Origin: Neobacillus niacini
Lineage (GTDB): Bacteria; Bacillota; Bacilli; Bacillales; Cytobacillaceae
Length of the DNA: 64,000 nucleotides
Reading direction: 5' to 3'
Assembly (NCBI RefSeq): GCF_030817595.1
Contig: NZ_JAUSZN010000001.1
Location: 3,046,001-3,110,000 of the forward strand
Numbering within the stretch: position 1 is the first letter of the stretch; the number at the start of each line of letters is the position of its first letter. Made by a program: the position numbers and the translations under genes. The notes beneath the pieces are model-generated. The model did no database searches, was not told where the DNA came from, and was given only the letters and a program-made list of their open reading frames with translations. Below, one piece after another: positions 8,918 to 17,022 of this stretch.

Positions 8918-9975
8918 TAACAAATCCGTGGAGCACCGGTAGTACCCCCGTTATCGGTATTTTGACAGCACGAAAAAAAGACGGCTCGATTGCTGGGAAT
9001 GGCGCACTTTTTATTGAACTGCAAAAAAAGCTTATTTCACTTAATGGAAAAAGCTTTATCTTTACGCTCGATGGAGTTCATCAAGATTCCATTGACGGCT
9101 ATATCTATATTCCAGAAAGAAATGATTGGGAAAGGATCACCTCTCCTTTTCCCGATCTCGTTTATAATCGAATACCCTTCCGAAGGTCTGAAGAAGAACT
9201 TAAAAGCAGTATGTTTTTTGCTTGCTTGAAGGAAATGAACATTCCCTTTTTTAATCCCGGTTTTATTGATAAATCTGAGCTTTATAACCTCTTTAAAAAA
9301 CATTCCTTTCTTCACACCTTTTTGCCAGCCACCATCCCTGCCAAGAATAAACAAAAGCTTTCTGCCTTTTTATCTCAATACCAATCGATTTACTTAAAAC
9401 CTTCTCAATCAGCAAGAGGGAATGGCATTTTCAAGTTAGAACTAGATACAGCAGGTAGGGTACTTTTAAAAGGATTAAACGAAAACGATAAATTCGTTAC
9501 ATTTGATCTTTTTTGGGAAGAGTGGGAAAGAAGGCTTTTCGAGAAAAACTATTTGGCCCAAGAGGAAATAAAGCCGGTCCTTTATGAAGGAAAACGATTT
9601 GATTTTCGTATTCTAGCACATGCTGAAAAAAATCATTATAAGGTTACGGGAATCGGAATTAGACAATCCCAAAAGCAGGATATCACCACCCATGTTCCTT
9701 CAGGCGGAAGGCTTTTACCATATGAACAATTACAAAACGAGGAATACGACTTTTTTATTGAAACTATTGTCCAACACATTGGTGCATCACTAACAGAAAC
9801 GTTTGGCTTTTTTGGTGAATTCTCGATTGATATGGGGCTTAGCCAATCTGGACAATTCTATATTTATGAGGTGAACTCAAAACCGATGAGCTTTGATGAG
9901 ACAGAGATAGAAGAAAAAAGAATCGAACATCTATGTCAGTTGTTCCAGCAGCTGACCGCCACAAAAAAAGACTGA
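8911..9975 (+). CDS. YheC-type ATP-grasp protein (fourth of four)
   Basis: A 354-residue YheC/YheD-family protein. It keeps the fold markers: FPDLVYNRIPFRRS (about 83), YLKPSQSARGNGIFKL (about 160), YLAQEEIKPVLYEGKRFDFR split over about 210-230, and the Mg-binding GEFSIDMGLSQSGQFY...EVNSKP (about 295-325). The usual KPxxGSxGxGI loop is altered to KPSQSARGNGI. The ATG at 8911 overlaps the stop of the previous gene and has GAGGAAG upstream. With the preceding three genes it forms a YheD-YheC-YheD-YheC series, apparently a duplicated pair. Confidence 0.85.
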   Translation: MVVTNPWSTGSTPVIGILTARKKDGSIAGNGALFIELQKKLISLNGKSFIFTLDGVHQDSIDGYIYIPERNDWERITSPFPDLVYNRIPFRRSEEELKSSMFFACLKEMNIPFFNPGFIDKSELYNLFKKHSFLHTFLPATIPAKNKQKLSAFLSQYQSIYLKPSQSARGNGIFKLELDTAGRVLLKGLNENDKFVTFDLFWEEWERRLFEKNYLAQEEIKPVLYEGKRFDFRILAHAEKNHYKVTGIGIRQSQKQDITTHVPSGGRLLPYEQLQNEEYDFFIETIVQHIGASLTETFGFFGEFSIDMGLSQSGQFYIYEVNSKPMSFDETEIEEKRIEHLCQLFQQLTATKKD

Positions 9976-10050
9976 AAACTTTCACTGGATTGTATTTACT
10001 ATTTCCCGTAAGCTAGTAGTAATCACTAGTATATAAGGGAGATGGTACCG

Positions 10051-10260
10051 TTGCTCACACACTTTCAATTTAAGCCATTATTTGAAAATAAGAATATTCC
10101 GGGCTGGAATTTTTCCTTTTATTTTAAAAAGCAAAGATTTTCAGGTGTCTATCACCAAACCGGAAAAATTGAATGGACAGTGAATACTCCCGAACAGGAT
10201 GATATTGAAACATTAACCACCCAAATCCATGAGTTAATGCTGTACCACGTTTACGAATAA
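10051..10260 (+). CDS. yheE: Small protein YheE
   Basis: A 69-residue protein of the YheE type (DUF5342), with THFQFKPLFENK at the N-terminus and IHELMLYHVYE at the C-terminus. It follows the yheC/yheD block as in B. subtilis. I chose the TTG at 10051: AAGGGAG lies about 9 nt upstream, whereas the ATG at 10042 touches that ribosome binding site and cannot be spaced properly. No function is known; the sequence is short, aromatic-rich and has no membrane segment. Confidence 0.75.
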   Translation: MLTHFQFKPLFENKNIPGWNFSFYFKKQRFSGVYHQTGKIEWTVNTPEQDDIETLTTQIHELMLYHVYE

Positions 10261-10318
10261 TAACTAGCTTGAATGAAATATTGCCCTTTCCGCAAACTAT
10301 TAGAAAAGAGGAAAGGGA

Positions 10319-10522
10319 ATGGTCGTTGTGGAAGAAGGAAAAAAAGTGCAAACAAAAACAGATTTACAGTATGAAGGCAAAGACCAGGTCTATTTAGATA
10401 TAGACAGAATTATAAATGAAGGATTATCAGGTGGATCAGTTCATTCACGCCACGACACCACCAATATTGAAGAAGCACGAAATCTTACTGAAGAAGAACC
10501 CCCATCTAATGTAAATGAATAA
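10319..10522 (+). CDS. Small acidic protein, DUF4025/YozQ-like
   Basis: A 67-residue acidic protein with the core YLDIDRIINEGLSGGSVHSR. I associate this with the small YozQ/DUF4025 family of Bacillus, whose function is unknown, but this rests on memory of the motif only. AAGAGG lies 7 nt before the ATG, and a strong terminator follows at 10528. The charged, Gly-containing composition suggests a soluble, perhaps partly disordered protein. Confidence 0.65.
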   Translation: MVVVEEGKKVQTKTDLQYEGKDQVYLDIDRIINEGLSGGSVHSRHDTTNIEEARNLTEEEPPSNVNE

Positions 10523-10527
10523 AGCAG

Positions 10528-10571
10528 AAAAAGGCTGACACGTTGACAACTTCACGAGTCAGCCTTTTATA
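10528..10571 (+). terminator. Terminator after the DUF4025-like gene
   Basis: AAAAGGCTGAC and GTCAGCCTTTT form an 11-bp stem around a 17-nt loop, followed by TATAATTT. Confidence 0.75.
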
Positions 10572-10639
10572 ATTTAAGCAGAAATAATGTTATAATTAAT
10601 TCATTATTTTTTTAAATTTTTAAAATGGAGAAGTTGACC

Positions 10640-11542
10640 TTGTTAAAAAAACTCATGTCTTTATACAAAGATTCAATATTATATTCTGAACTGCCTAAAC
10701 ATACATCTGACCAATTTTACATATTTTTTGACGAACCTCAAAAAAACTGGCTTGCCATACCTAAAGCAAGTCTAACAGAAAAAGAGATCAATCTCCTTCA
10801 AGTTCTATATGAACAAGTGAAAATTCCTTTGAAGCCATTATCCACACTATCGCGAATATGGCATGATTATTTACTATTTAATGGTTCCATGCCTTCACTC
10901 AGTGCCGAAAGTAATTTTCGATTCATTCAGTTCCATGTTAAAGGTCTTGGGGTTGACCCAACAGAAATTGAGCCTGCAATCAAAGGCTTTTTTTCTGATG
11001 AGGTACAAATCATTTGGGAAGATGATCATAATGGGATCGTCATTGAAGAAAGAAGACAATTGTCCCTCACTGAAAGTGAATTATCTTCGATGGCTGATAC
11101 GTTAGAAAGTGATTTTTATGTAAAGATATCTTTTTATTTTGGGAGGGTTTACCCGTTCTCAAGTCACTTACGTAATCAATTTCTACAAGAAAAAGAGTAT
11201 TTTGAATTCGCCAAAGAAAATCTTGAACGTACAAATATTCTTACCTTCGAAAAAATTTTCCCTGCCTTCGTGGCATTTAATCTGCCTGATTTCATGAAAG
11301 AAAAGATTAAACAGGAGCTATCCTCTGTATTCTCAGAAGATCCTGAGTTATATACAACCATCAAAGTCTTCCTTGAAAATAATCTGAATGCTAGTTTAAC
11401 GGCTAAAAAATTATATATCCATCGAAATACACTACAGTATCGAATTGATAAATTTATTGATAAAACAGGAGTACAATTAAAAGACTTTTACGGAGCTTTT
11501 ACCGTCTTTTTAGCGTGCCTGCTTTTTGAACAAAGGAAATAG
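10640..11542 (+). CDS. PucR-type C-terminal helix-turn-helix regulator, YxkF-like
   Basis: A protein of about 300 residues whose last 60 residues form a PucR/CdaR-type helix-turn-helix (SLTAKKLYIHRNTLQYRIDK, about 245-264). The N-terminal 200 residues have no recognised domain. In B. subtilis the regulator yxkF lies beside msmX, and this gene is directly upstream of an msmX homologue, so it is probably the YxkF counterpart. The start is probably the TTG at 10640, because GGAGAAG sits 6 nt upstream; an ATG at 10625 is in frame but lacks a ribosome binding site. A long hairpin separates it from msmX. Confidence 0.75.
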   Translation: MLKKLMSLYKDSILYSELPKHTSDQFYIFFDEPQKNWLAIPKASLTEKEINLLQVLYEQVKIPLKPLSTLSRIWHDYLLFNGSMPSLSAESNFRFIQFHVKGLGVDPTEIEPAIKGFFSDEVQIIWEDDHNGIVIEERRQLSLTESELSSMADTLESDFYVKISFYFGRVYPFSSHLRNQFLQEKEYFEFAKENLERTNILTFEKIFPAFVAFNLPDFMKEKIKQELSSVFSEDPELYTTIKVFLENNLNASLTAKKLYIHRNTLQYRIDKFIDKTGVQLKDFYGAFTVFLACLLFEQRK

Positions 11543-11553
11543 AAATTGGGTTA

Positions 11554-11600
11554 GGACACAATGCACAAATTTCTCTTTAGGAACTTTGTGCATTGTGTCC
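11554..11600 (+). terminator. Long hairpin between yxkF-like gene and msmX
   Basis: GGACACAATGCACAAA (11554-11569) and its exact complement (11585-11600) form a 16-bp perfect stem with a 15-nt loop. The following sequence ATATTGTTTG is only weakly T-rich, so it could be a terminator or a transcript-stability or attenuation element upstream of msmX. Confidence 0.6.
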
Positions 11601-11661
11601 ATATTGTTTGAAAACCTTTTCATGTACACTTAAGTTAATAAAAACAGGGAGGGTTTACACA

Positions 11662-12771
11662 ATGGCAGAATTAAAATTAGATCATATTTATAAAATCTAT
11701 GACAATAAAGTAACAGCGGTTACAGACTTTAACCTACATATCCAAGATAAGGAGTTTATCGTATTTGTAGGTCCATCTGGCTGCGGTAAATCAACAACAT
11801 TACGTATGGTCGCTGGTCTTGAAGAAATTTCAAAAGGTGACTTTTACATCGACGGAAAAAGAGTAAACGATGTAGCTCCTAAAGATCGTGATATCGCAAT
11901 GGTATTCCAAAACTATGCCCTTTATCCACATATGACAGTTTACGATAATATGGCTTTCGGTTTAAAACTTCGTAAATTTCCAAAGGATGAAATCGAACGT
12001 CGTGTAAATGAAGCAGCAAAAATTCTTGGATTAGAAGCTTACTTAAAAAGAAAGCCAAAAGCATTATCAGGTGGTCAGCGTCAGCGTGTTGCATTAGGAC
12101 GTGCGATTGTCCGTGACGCAAAGGTATTCTTAATGGACGAGCCTCTTTCAAACCTTGATGCAAAGCTCCGTGTAGCGATGCGTGCTGAAATCGCGAAGCT
12201 TCACCGTCGTTTAAATACAACAACTATTTATGTAACACATGACCAAACAGAAGCAATGACAATGGCTTCAAGACTTGTAGTTATGAAGGATGGTCTTATC
12301 CAACAAGTTGGAACACCTAAAGAAGTATATGAAAAGCCTGAAAACGTATTCGTTGGCGGATTTATCGGTTCCCCTGCCATGAACTTCTTCAATGGTAAAC
12401 TTGAAAATGGCAAGTTTATCATTGGAAAAACTTCACTCGCAGTTCCAGAAGGTAAAATGAAAGTTCTTCGTGAACAAGGATATGTTGGTAAAGAAATTAT
12501 CCTTGGTGTTCGTCCAGAAGACATCCACGATGAGCCTGTATTTATCGAAGCGTCTGCTGGTACAAAAGTTAACCTAAATGTTGATGTAGCTGAATTAACT
12601 GGAGCAGAATTAATGGTCTACTCAAGTTTAGATGGTCAGGACTTCGTGGCACGTCTAGATTCTAGAGCTGACATTCACCCTGGAGATGCATTAGAACTAG
12701 CATTTGATTTAAATAAAGGTCATTTCTTTGACGCTGAAACTGAGTCCCGCATCCGCGTGGCTAACGAGTAG
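11662..12771 (+). CDS. msmX: Multisugar ABC importer ATPase MsmX
   Basis: A 369-residue MsmX/UgpC-type ATPase that energises several carbohydrate ABC importers by pairing with their membrane subunits. It has Walker [11 protein letters not shown] (about residue 37), a Q-loop in [13 protein letters not shown], signature LSGGQRQR (about 134), Walker [13 protein letters not shown] (about 154), the H-loop [12 protein letters not shown], and a C-terminal TOBE-type domain from about 240. I start at the ATG at 11662, 8 nt after AGGGAGGG. No sugar-binding protein or permease is adjacent, as expected for the shared MsmX ATPase. A strong terminator follows. Confidence 0.92.
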   Translation: MAELKLDHIYKIYDNKVTAVTDFNLHIQDKEFIVFVGPSGCGKSTTLRMVAGLEEISKGDFYIDGKRVNDVAPKDRDIAMVFQNYALYPHMTVYDNMAFGLKLRKFPKDEIERRVNEAAKILGLEAYLKRKPKALSGGQRQRVALGRAIVRDAKVFLMDEPLSNLDAKLRVAMRAEIAKLHRRLNTTTIYVTHDQTEAMTMASRLVVMKDGLIQQVGTPKEVYEKPENVFVGGFIGSPAMNFFNGKLENGKFIIGKTSLAVPEGKMKVLREQGYVGKEIILGVRPEDIHDEPVFIEASAGTKVNLNVDVAELTGAELMVYSSLDGQDFVARLDSRADIHPGDALELAFDLNKGHFFDAETESRIRVANE

Positions 12772-12825
12772 AAAAGCGGAAGCGGCTTGACCAGGCGCTG
12801 TAGCTAGACAATTCTCAAAGAATGA

Positions 12826-12854
12826 AGGTCCCGCAAATCGCGGGACCTTTTTTG
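12826..12854 (+). terminator. msmX: msmX terminator
   Basis: AGGTCCCGC and GCGGGACCT form a 9-bp stem followed by TTTTTTG. Just before it, at 12773-12811, is an AGCGGAAGCGGCTTGACC-type segment, which I recognise as resembling a dispersed intergenic repeat of Bacillaceae. Confidence 0.9.
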
Positions 12855-12890
12855 TTAACAATTATAATTCCAAATAAACCATTTAGAATT

Positions 12891-12960
12891 TTATGTGCCA
12901 AATTCAAAGTTTACGTGCCGATTTTCTGTTTTACGTACCAAATTTTAATTTTACGTGCCA
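12891..12960 (+). repeat. 20-bp-period direct-repeat array, left half (four units)
   Basis: Units start at 12891, 12911, 12931 and 12951, exactly 20 bp apart. Each begins with TTAYGTRCCR (mostly TTACGTGCCA) followed by about 10 variable AT-rich bases. With four equivalent units at 14506-14575 this appears to be one locus interrupted by the IS256-family element. A 20-bp period cannot encode a repeating peptide and puts each motif on the same DNA face, so protein binding is a reasonable guess. There are no unique spacers of CRISPR type. Confidence 0.75.
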
Positions 12961-13100
12961 AACCGATTACTTCTACTGCTTAAAACAGTAAAAAAGCCCG
13001 GTGGACGCCGTTTCATGGTAATTTTATAGTGGTTTGAAGTCAAGCCCATTATTATGTGTAAATTCATTCCTATGAAGAACAATGTTAAGCAGCTTATTTA

Positions 13101-13148
13101 TTTTTGGTGTACTGGAAGGGGGGTACCCCCCTTCCAGTACACCAAAAA
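13101..13148. repeat. 48-bp perfect palindrome inside the IS
   Basis: The sequence from 13101 to 13148 is identical to its own reverse complement, with the centre at GGTACC and G6/C6 tracts around it. In RNA it gives a very stable 22-23 bp hairpin just after the transposase stop. It probably acts as the transposase transcript's terminator and would also block read-through from outside; it lacks a clear T tail on the left. Confidence 0.8.
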
Positions 13149-13165
13149 TTCGCGCTTCGCGGTTA

Positions 13166-14341
13166 CTATTTCTTTTCTTCTTGGTCCTGAATAATTCTTC
13201 TTCCTACTTCCTCTGCATAGTCCATTAAGACCGCACCAATTAATCGGAATGCGGATTGTGTATTAGGAAATATTCTAATTACCTTCTCTCTTCTCCGAAC
13301 TTCCTCATTGATTCTTTCTAACGAGTTTGTACTTCGAATATGCTTATGGTATTTTGGTTTCTCATTTAGATATTGAATGGCATCTTCGAAGCCTTCTTCT
13401 AATATCTCTATAGCTTTTTCTAGTTTTGGATTATCTCCAAATTGCTCAATGAACTCATTTTTATATTTTCTTGCCTCTTCAACCGACGCTACCTCAAATA
13501 TTCTTTTTAAACCCATTTTCACTTCGTCCATGCCTTTTTTTGGCATATGCGTAATGATATTCTTTTTGTAATGCACCGTGCACCGTTGCCAAGAGGATCC
13601 AACAAACTCTATACCAATGGCAGACTTTAACCCCTTGTGTGCGTCTGAAATAATTAGCTTAGGTGATTGTAGTCCTCTTGACTTTAGGTGCTGGAAAAAT
13701 CGTTGCCAGGCTTCAGTGCTCTCCCCATGGTCTACTCTTAAGCCTAGAATTTCACGTCTATTGTTTTGGTCAACGGCCGTTGCGATATAAACAGCTTTAG
13801 ATACAACACGATTATGTTCTCTTACTTTGATATACATGGCATCTGCAAAGATATAAGGGTAGTACATCGTATTCAGAGGTCGACTTGCCCATTGATTCAC
13901 TATAGGATCTAGCTTTTCTGTAAGTGTAGATACAAATGATTTAGAAACCTTTTGCCCACAGAGTTGTTCCATGATCTTTGAAACTTTTCTTGTGGAGACC
14001 CCATTTACAACCATTTCAAGCATGGCTAATACGAGGGCTTGGTCACAACGAGCATATTGTTCAAACACAGTAGTCGAAAAGTCTCCACTACGAGTACGTG
14101 GTACTCGAAGAGTAATTTTCCCAATGCTAATTAATAAATCACGATCATAGTATCCATTACGGTAGTCACGTCGTGAAATAGAACGTTCATAGGATCCGGC
14201 TTGCAAGAACTCATCACGTTCTTTATCCATAAAAGAATTCAATACCAAGACGATAGACGCTTTGATGACAGCGTCTATATTAGAGTTCATAACAGAATCT
14301 TTTAAATCATCGATATTTAGGTTAAACTGTACTTGAGTCAT
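13166..14341 (-). CDS. IS256-family (Mutator-type) transposase
   Basis: A 391-residue DDE transposase. Family markers include RNGYY near residue 62, LRVPRTRSGDFSTTVFEQY (about 82-100), GVSTRKVSKI (about 118), the first catalytic Asp in YIFADAMYIKVRE, SDAHKGLKSAI with the second Asp, RCTVHYKKNI, and the Glu in NSLERINEEVRRREKVIRIF. The length is that of IS256 transposase and no frame break is seen, so it may be active. The start is the ATG at 14341 (MTQVQF), 6 nt after GGAGGAA. Confidence 0.93.
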   Translation of the reverse strand: MTQVQFNLNIDDLKDSVMNSNIDAVIKASIVLVLNSFMDKERDEFLQAGSYERSISRRDYRNGYYDRDLLISIGKITLRVPRTRSGDFSTTVFEQYARCDQALVLAMLEMVVNGVSTRKVSKIMEQLCGQKVSKSFVSTLTEKLDPIVNQWASRPLNTMYYPYIFADAMYIKVREHNRVVSKAVYIATAVDQNNRREILGLRVDHGESTEAWQRFFQHLKSRGLQSPKLIISDAHKGLKSAIGIEFVGSSWQRCTVHYKKNIITHMPKKGMDEVKMGLKRIFEVASVEEARKYKNEFIEQFGDNPKLEKAIEILEEGFEDAIQYLNEKPKYHKHIRSTNSLERINEEVRRREKVIRIFPNTQSAFRLIGAVLMDYAEEVGRRIIQDQEEKK

Positions 14342-14505
14342 AATTAATTCCTCCACATTGTTTTCTTAGCCGTTAACATTGTAGCCATGAGGAATTAATT
14401 TGACTCATTTTCTTTTTACACAATTATATGGACTTAATCGTGGTTTGATGCTCCACTCATCTAGTTTAACGTCCAGGACGCCTTAGAAATGGACGATTAA
14501 TACGT

Positions 14506-14575
14506 TTACGTGCCGAATCCTAAATTTACGTGCCAATTTCTATACTTACGTGCCAAATTTCAATTTTACGTGCCC
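14506..14575 (+). repeat. 20-bp-period direct-repeat array, right half (four units)
   Basis: Units TTACGTGCCG, TTACGTGCCA, TTACGTGCCA and TTACGTGCCC begin at 14506, 14526, 14546 and 14566, again exactly 20 bp apart and in the same orientation as the left half. About 120 bp of non-repeat sequence would lie between the two halves once the IS is removed. A GGACGCC motif occurs in that gap on both sides of the IS. Confidence 0.75.
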
Positions 14576-14602
14576 TACGTTCCTCCATTACCCAGATAGG
14601 TT

Positions 14603-14624
14603 AAAAGCCTGGCAAACGCCAGAC
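14603..14624 (-). terminator. Short terminator after the zinc-ribbon gene
   Basis: On the minus strand CTGGC-GTTT-GCCAG is followed by GCTTTTAA, placed about 20 bp beyond the stop codon at 14645. The stem is short, so the call is modest. Confidence 0.5.
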
Positions 14625-14644
14625 CCTTGTAATTGTTGCTCATG

Positions 14645-14887
14645 CTATTCTTTAATAAAGATAACATCATCATTATGACAGGATGGACAAGTATAAAGGT
14701 GCGGACATTTTTCCCCTGAATGACTGTCCGGATAACCGTCCTCCATCTTCATTAAATCAATTTCCATGTACGGACTATAATCATCAAAATAATCAATAAG
14801 TCTTCCGCTATCCACCATTTGTTCCCCGCAATGCGTACATAATAGATACATTTCACGTAAACCATTACAAATTGGGCATATTGACAT
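14645..14887 (-). CDS. Small zinc-ribbon protein of unknown function
   Basis: An 80-residue protein with three Cys pairs: CPIC (about residue 4), CTHC (about 17) and a C-terminal CPSC (about 68), plus a lone Cys in KCPHLYTC. The pattern suggests one or two zinc ribbons. The middle segment (DYFDDYSPYMEIDLMKMEDG) is acidic. I start at the second ATG (14887), which is 6 nt from AGGGTG; the first ATG at 14893 overlaps that site. I cannot name the family with certainty; a conserved Bacillus protein of this layout exists but has no known role. Confidence 0.7.
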   Translation of the reverse strand: MSICPICNGLREMYLLCTHCGEQMVDSGRLIDYFDDYSPYMEIDLMKMEDGYPDSHSGEKCPHLYTCPSCHNDDVIFIKE

Positions 14888-15258
14888 TTCCATTCACCCT
14901 TTAGTTTTTAATATGAGGTTAGTTTGCGTTACTATTACGGCACTATGTACCGGAATAAATTACCAGATAAATAAATCGAATAAGCTGTCCGATTTTAATC
15001 ATAATAAATATTACAAAGCAAGCAACAACCTTACATCGATGGGTTACCAAGTGAAAAGGAAATCTCTTTTCACCAACTAAAGGGTTTAAAGCCGGTGCAA
15101 GTCCGGCTAACCCAGCCACACCAAAGGTAAGTATGAAGCAGCTCCAATATCTAATAACTTTATAAAATGGGTTAGGCCATGGTGGCAATGGTTAGCTTAA
15201 CCATAATGGTTCAATTCCATACTGACCCCAAAATTATTAAGAGGAGTGTTATTCAACT
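14888..15258. other. Gap between zinc-ribbon gene and SASP gene
   Basis: No well-supported gene is seen. A minus-strand open frame (14943-15188) has a TTG start without a ribosome binding site and is doubtful, although it has hydrophobic stretches. An inverted repeat ATGGTTA/TAACCAT with a 3-nt loop lies at 15188-15204, and CATACTG at 15218-15224 could be the -10 element of a forespore (SigG-type) promoter for the SASP gene, but I could not find a convincing -35. Confidence 0.4.
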
Positions 15259-15462
15259 ATGGCTAGTAACAACAACTCTAATCAACTTTTAGTACCAGGC
15301 GTTCAACAAGCACTTGATCAAATGAAGTATGAAATTGCTCAAGAATTTGGTGTAAATCTTGGTGCAGACACTACTTCACGTGCTAACGGTTCTGTCGGAG
15401 GAGAAATCACTAAGCGTCTTGTATCAATGGCAGAGCAACAACTTGGCGGATTCCAACGCTAA
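15259..15462 (+). CDS. Alpha/beta-type small acid-soluble spore protein
   Basis: A 67-residue alpha/beta-type SASP that coats and protects spore DNA and is degraded at germination. It has the family core [20 protein letters not shown] and the second conserved block [16 protein letters not shown]. The likely germination-protease cleavage region is [17 protein letters not shown] lies about 9 nt before the ATG. In B. subtilis an ssp gene (sspB) lies between yheE/yheF and bmrD, so this is probably the same locus. A strong terminator follows; expression should be forespore-specific. Confidence 0.95.
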   Translation: MASNNNSNQLLVPGVQQALDQMKYEIAQEFGVNLGADTTSRANGSVGGEITKRLVSMAEQQLGGFQR

Positions 15463-15502
15463 TTTAAGTAAAACACTGCAAAAAAATTAAATAATATGGC
15501 TT

Positions 15503-15530
15503 AAGCCCCCTCCACTATCGGAGGGGGCTT
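15503..15530 (+). terminator. Terminator between the convergent ssp and fumC genes
   Basis: AAGCCCCCTCC pairs perfectly with GGAGGGGGCTT around a 6-nt loop. TCATTT follows on the plus strand and TTAAGCCATA on the minus strand; it probably serves mainly the ssp transcript. Confidence 0.85.
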
Positions 15531-15551
15531 TCATTTGGATCAAAAGTGTTC

Positions 15552-16931
15552 CTAAACCATATTTTCAGGCTTAATCCACTGGTCAAATTGTTCCGGGGTT
15601 ACATAGCCTGTTTTTTCAGCTGCTTCTTTTAACGTGCAATTTTCTTTAAAAGCTAATTTGGCAATTTCAGCTGCTTTTTCATATCCAATATACGGGTTGA
15701 GTGCAGTTACTAGCATCAAGGAACGTTCCACATGCTTTTTAATGACGTCCTTGTTGGCCTCTATACCAATAGCGCAATTTTCATTAAAGGAACGAATGCT
15801 ATCTGTTAAAAGTGTAATTGATTGAATAACATTATAGATAATCACTGGCTTAAAAACATTTAATTCAAAGTTACCCTGGCTCGCTGCGAATCCAATCGTC
15901 GCATCATTCCCAAAAATTTGGCATGCCACCATCGTCAATGCTTCACTTTGGGTTGGATTTACTTTACCTGGCATGATTGAACTCCCCGGCTCATTTGCTG
16001 GAATCATCAACTCGCCAATCCCACTTCTTGGTCCACTGGCTAACCACCTTATATCATTGGCGATTTTCATTAAATCTGCTGCTAAAGCTTTTAACGCACC
16101 ATGTAAAAACACCATTTCATCATGACTTGTTAATGCATGAAATTTATTTGAAGATGCTTTAAATGGATACCCTGTATATGCCGCGAGTTTTTCCGCTACC
16201 TTATCACCAAACTTGGGATGAGCATTTATTCCCGTACCGACTGCGGTACCGCCTATAGCCAATTCCAGGACATAGAAGCCTGAGTCTTTCAGCATTCTAT
16301 CATTCTTTTCTAGCATAGCCCTCCAGCCGCTAATTTCTTGACCAAGCGTAATGGGGGTAGCGTCCTGAAGATGTGTTCTCCCAATTTTCACGAGATTCAT
16401 AAAAGCTTTTTCCTTCGTTAAAAGGGTGCTTTTCAATTCGTTGAGTGCTGGAAATAACTTCTCCGTCATTTTTATGTACGCGGCAACATGCATAGCAGTT
16501 GGAAAGGTATCATTAGAGCTTTGAGACATATTTACATCATCATTAGGATGAATCCTCTCAACACTTCCTTGACTGCGTATTAATTCGTTCGCTCGATTTG
16601 CTATAACCTCATTTACATTCATATTGGTTTGTGTTCCACTTCCAGTCTGCCAGACAGCGAGCGGAAAATGCTCATCGAATGCTCCTTTAAGGGTTTGATC
16701 ACAAACCGTCAGAATTGCGGTCATTTTTTCTTTCGACAGTTTACCTAAATCATGGTTAACCTCTGCTGCAGCTTTTTTTATTAAGGCTAGTGCATAAACC
16801 ACTTCTAGGGGCATTTTTTCGCTGCCAATTTGAAAATTTTCAGAGCTGCGTTGTGTTTGTGCCCCCCAATATTTATCCATTGGGACCTGAATCTCGCCAA
16901 GAGTATCTCTTTCCAATCTAAACTTTTCCAT
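15552..16931 (-). CDS. fumC: Fumarate hydratase class II
   Basis: A 459-residue class II fumarase (citG in B. subtilis, about 462 aa) that interconverts fumarate and malate in the TCA cycle. It has the family start of the fumarase/aspartase fold ([12 protein letters not shown], about 24-35), [13 protein letters not shown] (about 97-109), the [14 protein letters not shown] segment, [10 protein letters not shown] (about 185) and the superfamily signature [11 protein letters not shown] (about 317). The GGGAAGGA ribosome binding site precedes the ATG. It is monocistronic. Relative to the B. subtilis yhe region it is an addition or rearrangement. Confidence 0.96.
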   Translation of the reverse strand: MEKFRLERDTLGEIQVPMDKYWGAQTQRSSENFQIGSEKMPLEVVYALALIKKAAAEVNHDLGKLSKEKMTAILTVCDQTLKGAFDEHFPLAVWQTGSGTQTNMNVNEVIANRANELIRSQGSVERIHPNDDVNMSQSSNDTFPTAMHVAAYIKMTEKLFPALNELKSTLLTKEKAFMNLVKIGRTHLQDATPITLGQEISGWRAMLEKNDRMLKDSGFYVLELAIGGTAVGTGINAHPKFGDKVAEKLAAYTGYPFKASSNKFHALTSHDEMVFLHGALKALAADLMKIANDIRWLASGPRSGIGELMIPANEPGSSIMPGKVNPTQSEALTMVACQIFGNDATIGFAASQGNFELNVFKPVIIYNVIQSITLLTDSIRSFNENCAIGIEANKDVIKKHVERSLMLVTALNPYIGYEKAAEIAKLAFKENCTLKEAAEKTGYVTPEQFDQWIKPENMV

Positions 16932-16997
16932 TCCTTCCCACCTCTCTATTTCATTTTTGCATCTATATTCCTATCTTTATTCCCTTTTACTAAAAAA

Positions 16998-17022
16998 AAA
17001 TGCAGACATTTTGTCTGCATTT
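16998..17022. repeat. Left copy of the duplicated 25-bp hairpin flanking the IS1182-type element
   Basis: AAATGCAGACA and TGTCTGCATTT form an 11-bp stem with a 3-nt loop; the identical 25 bp recur at 18573-18597 on the other side of the element. Only this left copy is followed on the minus strand by a run of T, so it was the working terminator of the minus-strand gene that is now at 18596-18679. Confidence 0.85.

Larger units (their letters stand above)
13038..14439 (-). mobile_element. Complete IS256-family insertion sequence
   Basis: The element is 1402 bp, bounded by a 9-bp direct target duplication GTGGTTTGA at 13029-13037 and 14440-14448. Its right end read inwards, GATTAAGTCCATATAATTGT, closely resembles the IS256 terminal repeat, and the left end is an imperfect inverse of it (about 16 of 25 bases). 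It contains one transposase gene read leftwards and a 48-bp perfect palindrome near its left end. It landed between the two halves of the 20-bp repeat array. Confidence 0.88.

Noticed and set aside
12891..14575. The 20-bp-period array as a CRISPR
   Set aside because: The conserved part is only about 10 bp, the intervening AT-rich bases are related rather than unique, and no cas genes are near.
15061..15120. Sequence AAAGCCGGTGCAAGTCCGGC resembling part of a cobalamin riboswitch
   Set aside because: The other conserved blocks, including the B12 box, are absent, and the neighbouring SASP gene is not a plausible target.
14943..15188. An 81-residue minus-strand frame with hydrophobic stretches between the zinc-ribbon and SASP genes
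   Set aside because: It begins with TTG, has no ribosome binding site, and I recognise no family; it could be a chance frame in a spacer.
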